NCBI GenBank assembly: GCA_041389725.1
Contig: JAWKRG010000005.1
Location: 1 to 64,000, forward strand
Length of the DNA stretch: 64,000 bases
Direction: 5' to 3'
Source of the DNA: Polyangiaceae bacterium
Lineage (GTDB): Bacteria > Myxococcota_A > Polyangia > Polyangiales > Polyangiaceae
This document shows, piece by piece, positions 1-7,486 of the stretch (position 1 is its first letter; the number at the start of each line of letters is the position of its first letter). The position numbers were made by a program, and so were the translations under genes. A model generated the notes under the pieces. It was not told where the DNA came from and made no database searches. It saw only the letters and a list, made by a program, of their open reading frames with translations.

Positions 1-1
1 C

Positions 2-616
2 AAGGCGGAGGGCGATGGCGGAGGAGCTGGCGCAGGTGGAGTCGCCGCGGCGAGCGGCGTCGGCGCAGCGAGCAGCGGCGGAGTGGGTGCCAGTGGCGGC
101 ACGGGCAACGGAGGCGGCACCGGAGGTGAAAGTCCCGACTGGCCCTCTTGCGGCAAAGAGGTCTGCGGCGCCGAAGAGTTCTGTGACTTCATGTACGACT
201 TTTGCTCGATCCGGCCTGACCAAGGCGGAGGCCCGGACCTCTCGCGCAGCTGCAAGAAGCGCGACAGCACTTGCGATTCGGCGACGCCGGTGTGCGGCTG
301 CGATGGCGTCACGTACGCGAGTCAGTGCGCCGCGCAACAGGCGGGCGTCGACATTGGTGGACCGGTCCCTGGCGAATCGTCAAAGTGCGCCGTGATCCTC
401 CCTGGGCACTTCCCTTGCGGGCCGCTGTTTTGCGACGCTTCCACTTCGTACTGTCGGTACCGCTACGGCGATGCGGGGGACCGCTTCGTCGAGTGCGTCG
501 ACTGGCCACCGAACTGCGCCGGCACGTGCGCGTGCGTTCCCAAGCCGGTTCTGCAGTGCCTCACCGTTCCTGGCAACGGCGTCACCGGCGTCGTCGACTA
601 TTCCTTCATGTTCTGA
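2..616 (+). CDS. Kazal-like Cys-rich surface protein, 5' end cut off by the window
   Basis: The frame is open from the first base of the window, so the signal peptide and true start lie upstream. What remains is a Gly/Ala/Ser-rich linker (to about residue 45), then a Cys-rich region. It includes a Kazal-like stretch (Cys-Gly-Cys-Asp-Gly-Val-Thr-Tyr followed by a spaced Cys), and then a second Cys-rich module (pattern FPCGPLFCD...YC). The protein at 45204-45971 has the same module order and similar spacing, so the two are paralogues; that copy begins with a lipoprotein signal, and this one probably does too. Kazal domains inhibit serine proteases in eukaryotes, but bacterial Kazal-like modules are mostly uncharacterised and inhibition is not shown here. 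Confidence 0.7.
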   Translation, partial: KAEGDGGGAGAGGVAAASGVGAASSGGVGASGGTGNGGGTGGESPDWPSCGKEVCGAEEFCDFMYDFCSIRPDQGGGPDLSRSCKKRDSTCDSATPVCGCDGVTYASQCAAQQAGVDIGGPVPGESSKCAVILPGHFPCGPLFCDASTSYCRYRYGDAGDRFVECVDWPPNCAGTCACVPKPVLQCLTVPGNGVTGVVDYSFMF

Positions 617-760
617 GTTCTCGTGCCGGCGTTTCAGTGGGGGCCAGGCGCGGCTGCGGAGGCTCGACGCGGGTGGAAGCGGGACCTCGCGCGCGTCGCG
701 ACTGGAGTCGCGCCCCGTAACAGTGGGGGCCCCCAAAAATACGTGGCAGACTCGGGAGTC

Positions 761-2269
761 ATGAAGCAGAGAAAGCTCGCGCTGGCGATTGCGATGTTGG
801 GGCTCGGAGCGCTGCGTTGTGGTTCGGATGACAGCGCGTCGCAGCCCAAGGGCGATGCGGGGACGGGGGGAGCGGCGACGGGGGGAAGTGCGGGCACGAG
901 CGGAAGCGCCGGAGTCGGCGGCGGTGGAGGGACGGGGGGCAGCGGCGGCGGCACCTTTCAAGACGCGCCGACGGAGAGCGTGACGTTTCAGTCGAGCATG
1001 GAGGATTTCCCGAATCCCGAGCGCGGCTTCTTCCGCAACATCGACGTGGCGAAGAACACCGACTTCACGTCGATCTCCAACGGGGGCTACACCTTGGCGC
1101 GCTCCTACATTCGCCTGGATGACTACCGAACCCAGAACCTGCCCGCGTCCTTGCTGACGGCTCTCGAGAACGGCTTCGCCGGCGCGCGCAAGGCGGGCAT
1201 CAAAGTCATTCCGCGTTGCGCGTACAATTTCGGCGCGGATCCGGATGCGCCCAAGTCGTGGATCTTGACGCACATCGGCCAGCTTGCACCGGTGCTGCAG
1301 AAGAACGCGGATGTGATCGCTGCCATGGAAACGGGTTTCATCGGCGCCTGGGGCGAGTGGCATTCGTCCACCAACGGGCTGGACAACCCCGCAGACCGCA
1401 AAGAGATCGTCGAGGGGCTCCTGGCTGCGTTGCCGCCCACGCGCATGGTGATGCTGCGCACGCCCCGCTACGTGTCCGACATGTACGCGACGCCGCTGTC
1501 CCCGAGTCAGGCCTACGACCAGTCGATTCAGGCGCGCATTGGCTTGCACAACGACTGCTTTCTGTCGAACGCGACGGACGCGGGCACCTACGTTCCGGCC
1601 CCCGCGGAAGATCACAAGAAATACCTGGAGGCGTTTTCGCGCTACACGCCGGTCGGTGGCGAGACGTGCCAGGTGTCGCTGAGCGAGCATCGCACCGATT
1701 GCACGACCGCCCTGGCCGAGCTGGAGCGCTTTCACTTCTCGATGCTGAACTTGGACTTCTACAAGGGCGACATCGATCGCTGGAAGTCCGAGGGTTGCTT
1801 CGACGAGATCTCACGACGCTTTGGCTACCGCCTCGTGCTCGCAACGGCGGCGCTGCCGAAGCGTGTTCGTCCGGGTGGGCGCTTCGTGCTCCAAGTGGAG
1901 CTGTCGAACGAAGGCTTCGGCGCGCTCTACAACCCACGGCCCCTCCGCATCGTGCTCGAAGGCCAAGGACGGCGTGAAGTCGTGGACGTCAGTGACGATC
2001 CGCGGCAGTGGGCACCTGGTGTAGCGAGCAAGCTCACCGCGCACCTCGAGCTGCCCGCAGATTTGCCGGCGGGCGCCTACGAGCTCCGGCTGTGGCTGCC
2101 TGATGCGGCCGATCCGCTGCAATCGCGCCCCGAGTATTCGGTGCGCTTCGCCAACACTGCGGTGTGGGACGCGACCGCCGGCGAGAACACGCTGGGCAGC
2201 GTGGAAGTCGATGCGACCGCGCCCGGCGACGCGAACTCCGCCGCGACGAAACTGAGCGTCGTGCCCTAG
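761..2269 (+). CDS. Lipoprotein with DUF4874/DUF4832-like domains
   Basis: This is a 502-residue protein. The ATG at 761 was preferred over an upstream GTG at 623 because it starts a signal sequence (MKQRKLALAIAMLGLGAL) ending in Cys; the residue before the Cys is Arg, an imperfect lipobox. A short Gly/Ser linker follows, then a domain starting with the phrase NPERGFF, and motifs such as YIRLDDY, IPRCAYNFG and ETGFIGAWGEWH. These resemble the paired DUF4874 and DUF4832 domains, which look like a TIM-barrel glycosidase-type core plus a C-terminal beta domain. Known members are mostly uncharacterised secreted proteins, possibly glycan-active. The conserved Glu in GAWGEWH is a candidate active-site residue (inference). 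Confidence 0.72.
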   Translation: MKQRKLALAIAMLGLGALRCGSDDSASQPKGDAGTGGAATGGSAGTSGSAGVGGGGGTGGSGGGTFQDAPTESVTFQSSMEDFPNPERGFFRNIDVAKNTDFTSISNGGYTLARSYIRLDDYRTQNLPASLLTALENGFAGARKAGIKVIPRCAYNFGADPDAPKSWILTHIGQLAPVLQKNADVIAAMETGFIGAWGEWHSSTNGLDNPADRKEIVEGLLAALPPTRMVMLRTPRYVSDMYATPLSPSQAYDQSIQARIGLHNDCFLSNATDAGTYVPAPAEDHKKYLEAFSRYTPVGGETCQVSLSEHRTDCTTALAELERFHFSMLNLDFYKGDIDRWKSEGCFDEISRRFGYRLVLATAALPKRVRPGGRFVLQVELSNEGFGALYNPRPLRIVLEGQGRREVVDVSDDPRQWAPGVASKLTAHLELPADLPAGAYELRLWLPDAADPLQSRPEYSVRFANTAVWDATAGENTLGSVEVDATAPGDANSAATKLSVVP

Positions 2270-2386
2270 CGAAGGCACGCGCTTCACCGCGGTACTGCCG
2301 ACACCTCGACTCGAGACTCTCAGTCAAGCTCCCCGCTCGGCCGTTCCGCGCTGGTGTTCCGGCGTCGCGTCCAATATTCTGCCGAG

Positions 2387-2773
2387 ATGCCCGATCCTGA
2401 AGTGAGTTCGTCGTTGGTTCCGCGTCCTCATCGGACGCACCGCCTCTGGGCGCTTGCGGTGGTGGCGATCTGCGGAGTTGGCGCTTGCGGCGGCGCAACC
2501 TTCCGCATGGTCGAAACCCCCTGGCAAGGCGACGACGCGAGCACTGCGAGGCTACAGCAAGGCGCAAAGAAGCTCGGTTGCAGCGCGTCAGCGCCTGACT
2601 CGAGCGGCGAGATCGAGATCCGCTGTCCGGAAGGCGCACCCGACGAGGAACGCGACGCAGGCAGCATTCGCATCGGCCCGGCGAGTGACGGCGCGTTGGT
2701 GGCCATGTGCAACGACGGCTTGGCCGAAGGCTGCTCCGCAGTGCTCGAGCGCATGTGGAAGGCGGGTGGTTGA
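2387..2773 (+). CDS. Small lipoprotein, unknown function
   Basis: A 128-residue protein not recognised as a known family. The ATG at 2387 gives a hydrophobic segment (about residues 20-34) ending in GVGAC, a plausible lipobox although the segment before it is long and begins with polar residues. The mature part has three more Cys and an acidic, charged composition. The stop codon is directly followed by the GTG of the next gene, and that gene overlaps the one after it, so the three (2387-4080) probably form one transcript. Confidence 0.6.
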   Translation: MPDPEVSSSLVPRPHRTHRLWALAVVAICGVGACGGATFRMVETPWQGDDASTARLQQGAKKLGCSASAPDSSGEIEIRCPEGAPDEERDAGSIRIGPASDGALVAMCNDGLAEGCSAVLERMWKAGG

Positions 2774-3148
2774 GTGATCGCGAGTCGCTTCCGGAGCATC
2801 GCGCTGCTGTGCGTGATGGTCGTTGCGCTGCTGGCCTGCAAGGGCTCGAAGCCGACCTGCAAAGCGTCGCTCACCTGGGAAGGCAAGAGCTTCGAGGGCA
2901 CGGGCAAGGGCGACCCCGAAGCCAAGGAGAGCGTGTGCCTGGGCTGGTGCGCGCACCATGACCCCGAGATCGACTCGAAGTACACGGCGTGGAAGAGCAC
3001 GCCAAAGGGTCAGGCTTCGAAGGATAGCCGCTTCGGCGACATCTACTCCTGGATGCCGGGAGGCAAAGCGATGCTGCTCGCGTGCAAGGAGCGCTGCCAG
3101 CGGCACATCAACTCCGACCCGAGTGCGGTGAAAGTGAGCTGTCCATGA
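2774..3148 (+). CDS. Small Cys-rich lipoprotein, unknown function
   Basis: A 124-residue protein with a GTG start directly after the stop of the previous gene. The N-terminus has a clear lipoprotein signal (VMVVALLAC). The mature part carries six more Cys, including CLGWC, CKERC and a C-terminal SCP, which suggests disulfide bonds outside the cytoplasm. Its ATG-overlapping 3' end (ATGA) couples it to the next gene. No family recognised. Confidence 0.65.
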   Translation: MIASRFRSIALLCVMVVALLACKGSKPTCKASLTWEGKSFEGTGKGDPEAKESVCLGWCAHHDPEIDSKYTAWKSTPKGQASKDSRFGDIYSWMPGGKAMLLACKERCQRHINSDPSAVKVSCP

Positions 3149-4080
3149 AACGAACTTGGCTCGCAGCTGTCGTGGTGTTCGGTGGAATCGCGCTGCAGTG
3201 CAGCAGTTCGGACGACGAGGGCTCGCGCCCGAAGTCCGACGCGGGCTTGGGAGGAAACGGAGCCACCGGCGGCAGCGCGGGCAGCAGCGGCGGTTCGAGC
3301 GGCAGCGGCGGCAGTTCGGGCATGGCCAGCGGAGGCAGCGCGGGCACGACCGACGCGAGTGTCGATCCCTGCGTGAGCGCGTTGTTCTGCGACGACTTCG
3401 AGAAGCAAGACATCGGCATGCCGCCCAGTGGCGCGTGGAGCGCGTCCACCAACGGCAATGGAAGCGTGAGCGTGCGCAGCGAGCGTGCGCGCAGCGGGGC
3501 GCAAGCCGTCAGGTTCTCCACCGATGGCAAAGCGAACTACCAGCGCGCGTTCATCAAGCTGACGGGAGCCCCGGTGTTTCCGCTGCCGCAGAACGTGCTC
3601 TTCGGTCGCATGATGGTGTGGCTTTCGTCTTCGCCCAACGACGGAGTCCATTGGACCATGATTCAAGGCCAGGGACCGGTGCCGAACGAGTCCTACGCGG
3701 GGCTCTATCGCTACGGCGGCCAACACCATGACGCCCAGGGTGGGTCGCGTCTGATGGCGAACTACGAGACCAGCGGTGCCAGCAGCGACTGTTGGCAGCA
3801 CTCTCAAACCGCGATGCCGACGGCGACCTGGGCGTGTGTGGAATGGCGCTACGACGGCGACGGCGACGAGATGCAGTTCTGGCTAGATGGCCAGGAGCTG
3901 ACGGACCTGCACGTGGTGGGCAAGGGCAGCGGCTGCATCGGCAACGACACCGGTGGCAATTGGTACGGCCCCAAGTTCGAGGAGCTCTACCTCGGCTTCG
4001 AGAGCTACCAAGCGGATGCCGCGCGCGAAGTCTGGATTGACGACGTCGTGATCGACGACGCGCGCGTCGGCTGCCCGTAA
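3145..4080 (+). CDS. Lipoprotein with concanavalin A-like jelly-roll domain
   Basis: A 311-residue protein. The ATG at 3145 overlaps the stop of the previous gene by four bases, which indicates translational coupling. The signal sequence ends in ALQCSSS, then comes a Gly/Ser-rich linker to about residue 70 and a globular domain of about 235 residues. The domain has the pattern of a beta jelly roll: LFCDDFE near its start, WACVEWRYDGDGDEMQFWLDG in its second half and a final WIDDVVIDD strand. This resembles Cip1-like or polysaccharide-lyase-like folds, so carbohydrate binding or cleavage on the cell surface is a reasonable inference, but catalytic residues could not be assigned. Related proteins lie at 14208, 46683 and 50795. 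Confidence 0.65.
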   Translation: MKRTWLAAVVVFGGIALQCSSSDDEGSRPKSDAGLGGNGATGGSAGSSGGSSGSGGSSGMASGGSAGTTDASVDPCVSALFCDDFEKQDIGMPPSGAWSASTNGNGSVSVRSERARSGAQAVRFSTDGKANYQRAFIKLTGAPVFPLPQNVLFGRMMVWLSSSPNDGVHWTMIQGQGPVPNESYAGLYRYGGQHHDAQGGSRLMANYETSGASSDCWQHSQTAMPTATWACVEWRYDGDGDEMQFWLDGQELTDLHVVGKGSGCIGNDTGGNWYGPKFEELYLGFESYQADAAREVWIDDVVIDDARVGCP

Positions 4081-4114
4081 GCAGGCCACGCCAGGCCCGT
4101 AGCAGGTCGACGCG

Positions 4115-5038
4115 CTAGGGTCCGCCGTCCACGAACCCGCCACCGCCGTCCACGATCACGCCGCCGCCGCCGTCCACCAGCCCTCCGCCGCCGTCGACGA
4201 TCACGCCACCGCCACCCGTACCCGCTAGGCACTCGGTGATGGGTTTCTCGCACTCTTCAGAGCGGACGGATCCGTTTTCGCAGGTGAAGCCTGTGCTCGC
4301 AATGCAGGCGAAGCCGTTCCAATACGCTTCGCTACACGCCGAAGGCGGACCGCTTTGTCCACCCAAAGCCTTGACGCACTGGTCCCGAGACATGCCGCAG
4401 CCGTCGGTCTTGGTGCAGTACTGCGCGACTTGATCGTTGGGCCCCCCGGGCAGGGTCGAATCCCCGTGGCACGCTGCCGGGCACTGGGTTGTGCTGCATG
4501 CGTCCACCTTCTTGAAGGCGCCTGCCGCCACGGGAAAGCTGGTCTCGCACCCGTCCAGGCAGCTCTGAGTCGAACAGCCTTGCAGGCAACTCTGAAAGTC
4601 CTTCAAGTCAGGCGCCGTGCCAAAGGCCTGCAGCTCCGCACAGCAACTCGGCTTGCGACACAGATCGCAGAAGTCGTCGTTGCTCACCGTGGTGCACGCC
4701 CCGCAAACCGAAAGGGCCTTTTGCTCGGCTTCACACCCTGAGAGTTGCGTCGGAACCCCCGGGGCACAGAGCAAGGTTCCGCCGCCACTGACTTGGCACT
4801 GAAACAGGGCGTTCACTTCGGCACCGCACTTGCCGTAGCGCTGGCCGATTTCGGCGCACTCGGTTGCGCAGGTCCCGGGCGGATAGCAGCCTTGGGTCAC
4901 GCCCTGTTCGCAAGCCTGGTTGCACACGCCCAGGTCCACCGAACCCCCGCCCCCGCTGCCGTTGCTGGAAGAGCACGCTCCCCCGAGCACGGCCAAACTC
5001 CCAAGCAGTACCCAACCGGCAAGTCGAAAGAATGACAT
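4115..5038 (-). CDS. Cys-rich lipoprotein with Gly/Asp repeat tail
   Basis: A 307-residue protein with a clear lipoprotein signal (GSLAVLGGAC). The mature part contains about 30 Cys in repeated short patterns such as CNQACEQG, CATECAE, CLQGCST and CLDGCET, which suggests a disulfide-linked surface protein. The last 35 residues are a Gly repeat in which VIVD or VD alternates with GGGG four times. No catalytic family was recognised. The gene ends convergently with the 3145 lipoprotein gene. Confidence 0.65.
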   Translation of the reverse strand: MSFFRLAGWVLLGSLAVLGGACSSSNGSGGGGSVDLGVCNQACEQGVTQGCYPPGTCATECAEIGQRYGKCGAEVNALFQCQVSGGGTLLCAPGVPTQLSGCEAEQKALSVCGACTTVSNDDFCDLCRKPSCCAELQAFGTAPDLKDFQSCLQGCSTQSCLDGCETSFPVAAGAFKKVDACSTTQCPAACHGDSTLPGGPNDQVAQYCTKTDGCGMSRDQCVKALGGQSGPPSACSEAYWNGFACIASTGFTCENGSVRSEECEKPITECLAGTGGGGVIVDGGGGLVDGGGGVIVDGGGGFVDGGP

Positions 5039-5117
5039 GCCCGTGATACGGCATCGGTCGCACGGATGCCCCCAAGTCCCTCGTAACTCCGAGGTCTAGA
5101 GTTTCGGGCGTGAGATT

Positions 5118-6065
5118 TCACGCTTCGCGGCTATGCCGTAGCCACGCCACTACGTCGGCCTCGCGTTCGGCAGCTGTGGTGATCTCGCTGAAGCCGAGCT
5201 CGCGTCGCAGGGCATCGCTGTCTGCCACGAAGTCGTTGGGCATGACGCCGAGCAACTCGAGTCCGGCTGGCAGCGGGGGCTGGGACTCGACCCAGCGCAG
5301 CTCGACGTTCATCTGTCGAGCCAAGGCTTCCGCACGCTCGCTCATGGTCGGAGTGACCGCTTCGCCCACGTTGAACACGCGATAGCCCGTGTGCGCTTGC
5401 TCCGCGGCGAGCACCACTGCGTGGGCGACGTCGCGGACGTGGGCATGGGTCAGGCGAAATGTGCCGCCGCCAACGCGGGGCAGTGCTAGCTCGCCAGCGT
5501 CCAATCGATCGACGACGAACGCGAAGCGGCGCTTCGGGTCATCCCAGCCGTACACCCCGGGCAAGCGCAGACTCGTGACGCAAGCCTGCTTCTCTTCGCA
5601 AGCGAGCCGCAGCACCGTCTCGACGTCCTTCTTGTCGTAGTCGGGTCCGCCCTCGTGCTCCCCAAAGTCGCGAAAAGGAAACGGGACGGTCAGCGGGGAA
5701 TCCTCGCGCACGACCGCCTCGGGTTCCGGCGCCGGCAGACCGTTGAGTCGACCGAACTGCGCGTAGACGTCCTGACTCGAAAGCACGACGCCCCGACACC
5801 CCGCGACGGACAGCACTAGCGCGAACACCTCGGCGTCGGCGCGCGTCATGGCGCGCGTGTCCACCACGACGTCGGGCGCGAGCCGCGCTACCGCTTCGGT
5901 GAGCGCGGAAGGGTCGTGGCGATCCACCAACACGTCGTCGACCGACGCAAGTCGCGAAGGATGTACGCCTCGATGCAGCACGCTCACGCGATGCCCACGC
6001 TCCAGAGCCGCACGCGCACTCGCGTGACCAATGAACCGAGTTCCGCCAACGAATGCGATGTGCAC
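5118..6065 (-). CDS. NAD-dependent epimerase/dehydratase family protein (extended SDR)
   Basis: A 315-residue Rossmann-fold protein. The GTG at 6065 was chosen because the nucleotide-binding motif GGTRFIGH lies at residues 7-14, as is usual in this family; an upstream frame extension is low-complexity. Other features of the family are VLHRG after the second strand, DVVVDTRAM, and a substrate-domain segment with LRLPGVYGWDDP, which has a Tyr but not an obvious YxxxK at the usual place. Substrate unknown; sugar-nucleotide epimerase or isoflavone-reductase-like enzymes are possible. It is divergent from the exported protein at 6200 with about 134 bp between the starts. Confidence 0.78.
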   Translation of the reverse strand: MHIAFVGGTRFIGHASARAALERGHRVSVLHRGVHPSRLASVDDVLVDRHDPSALTEAVARLAPDVVVDTRAMTRADAEVFALVLSVAGCRGVVLSSQDVYAQFGRLNGLPAPEPEAVVREDSPLTVPFPFRDFGEHEGGPDYDKKDVETVLRLACEEKQACVTSLRLPGVYGWDDPKRRFAFVVDRLDAGELALPRVGGGTFRLTHAHVRDVAHAVVLAAEQAHTGYRVFNVGEAVTPTMSERAEALARQMNVELRWVESQPPLPAGLELLGVMPNDFVADSDALRRELGFSEITTAAEREADVVAWLRHSREA

Positions 6066-6199
6066 TGGTTCAACTCTACCCTTTGCCGCCGACGGACTGC
6101 ACGCTAGGCACGACGGCGGTACCGCGTTCGCCGCTGCTGAGCCCCGACCACGACGCATTTTTCCCGCAGACCTGGCGGGGATGTGGTTAGGTGTTCGCC

Positions 6200-7420
6200 A
6201 TGGTTCCTCGACATGCTTGCAGCTGTATAGGTGTTGGTGCTGTCCTTCTGTTCGCCCTCACTGCCACAGAAACTGCCAGCGCTGCTTGCGCTGGTGTGGG
6301 GCGCCGCATCATGAAAGGCAAGCTCGGCGATGTTTTCGTGCCACCCGGCGCGAGCAAGTCGCTCACCTACGAGTGGATTGCAACCGACTTGCCGGAAACT
6401 GGCGATTGCGGGATCTACGCTCGTTCGACGACGACTGGCGTTCAAGTGCGCTGCACCTATGGCTGTCCCTTCATTCGCTGGAGCCAGTTGGAGGGCGTTG
6501 GACCCGCCATCGCAGACGACAGCGAGCACAGCTGGACGCTCGACATCCGCGCGCTGTCCGGCACTGCCTCCGGAACCCGCGGCGTCATCGAGTTGCTGGT
6601 CAACCGCGCTTCCGACCTCGAGCCGCTCGACTTGCGCACGATTGGCTACGTCAACTTCCACGTGGCGCCCGTGCAGGACACGTTGATGACCGCCACGGCG
6701 CCGAGCACCCTCTACACGTTTCCCGTCAACCATTCCCTGGCCAACGGAAACCCTTGGGCCCGCCTGTTCGTCACCCCTCGCGCCGACGGGCCACGCAACA
6801 ACCACCCCATCGCCGTCTGGTACGATGGTGTGGCTGGGCGATGGAACATCTACAATACCGATCTGCAACCCATGACCAGCGGCGCTCGCTTCAGCGTTCA
6901 GGTGGCGGCTGCTCCGGAACATGCGTTGGTACACGTTTCCACCACCAGCAACACCTCGGGGAATAGCACCTACATCGACCACCCAGTGGCCAATGAAAAC
7001 CCCTACGCCAATGTGTTCGCTACTTCGAACTACAATCCCGCTGGGGTGTCGGGAGGCGGAATCCACGCCAAGAACGTGGGGGTTTGGTACAACCCTTTCA
7101 ATCGTCGCTGGGCGATCTACAACGAGGACCGTTCCAGCATGTCGGTGGGGCGCGCGTTCAACGTTGCGGTGGGCGGGTACCCCGATTTCCCCAGCACTCT
7201 CAGTGCTGGAAGCGCGTGGCTGTCGAACGAAAGCCGACCGCCCATCGTCAGTCACGTCTGGAATGCGCCTGGCTATGGCACGACCTACTTCGACGCAGTG
7301 TTTGGCGCGACCTTCTACGGCGATATTCTCCCCGTTTGGAGTTTGCTCAATCTGAATGGAGTGGGGGGACCTCCGAGTAGTGCCCGCTTCAATGTGTGGC
7401 ACCCACCGTCCCCGATCTAG
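6200..7420 (+). CDS. Exported protein with three copies of a WYN...RWAIYN domain (DUF7452-like)
   Basis: A 406-residue protein with a Sec signal peptide (VGAVLLFALTATETASA). The ATG at 6200 was preferred to the GTG at 6191. After an N-terminal region of about 140 residues come repeats of roughly 105-110 residues. Each has a phrase such as NHSLANGNPWARLFVTP, then IAVWYDGVAGRWNIYN or VGVWYNPFNRRWAIYNEDR, then a Gly/Ala strand. A third copy is partial at the C-terminus. The pattern resembles the DUF7452 family. Function is unknown; the beta-rich repeats suggest an extracellular binding protein. Confidence 0.65.
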   Translation: MVPRHACSCIGVGAVLLFALTATETASAACAGVGRRIMKGKLGDVFVPPGASKSLTYEWIATDLPETGDCGIYARSTTTGVQVRCTYGCPFIRWSQLEGVGPAIADDSEHSWTLDIRALSGTASGTRGVIELLVNRASDLEPLDLRTIGYVNFHVAPVQDTLMTATAPSTLYTFPVNHSLANGNPWARLFVTPRADGPRNNHPIAVWYDGVAGRWNIYNTDLQPMTSGARFSVQVAAAPEHALVHVSTTSNTSGNSTYIDHPVANENPYANVFATSNYNPAGVSGGGIHAKNVGVWYNPFNRRWAIYNEDRSSMSVGRAFNVAVGGYPDFPSTLSAGSAWLSNESRPPIVSHVWNAPGYGTTYFDAVFGATFYGDILPVWSLLNLNGVGGPPSSARFNVWHPPSPI

Positions 7421-7486
7421 CGACCAGGCCACTCGATTCTGCGTTTGAGGCTCGCCATGAGAGTGGGACGACGTAGAATCCCAACC

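Noticed and set aside
380..1735. Long open frame on the minus strand (451 codons)
   Set aside because: It is antisense to the DUF4874/DUF4832-like gene, is Arg/Val/Ala-rich without signal or domain, and follows from high GC. The plus-strand gene has a coherent start and motifs.
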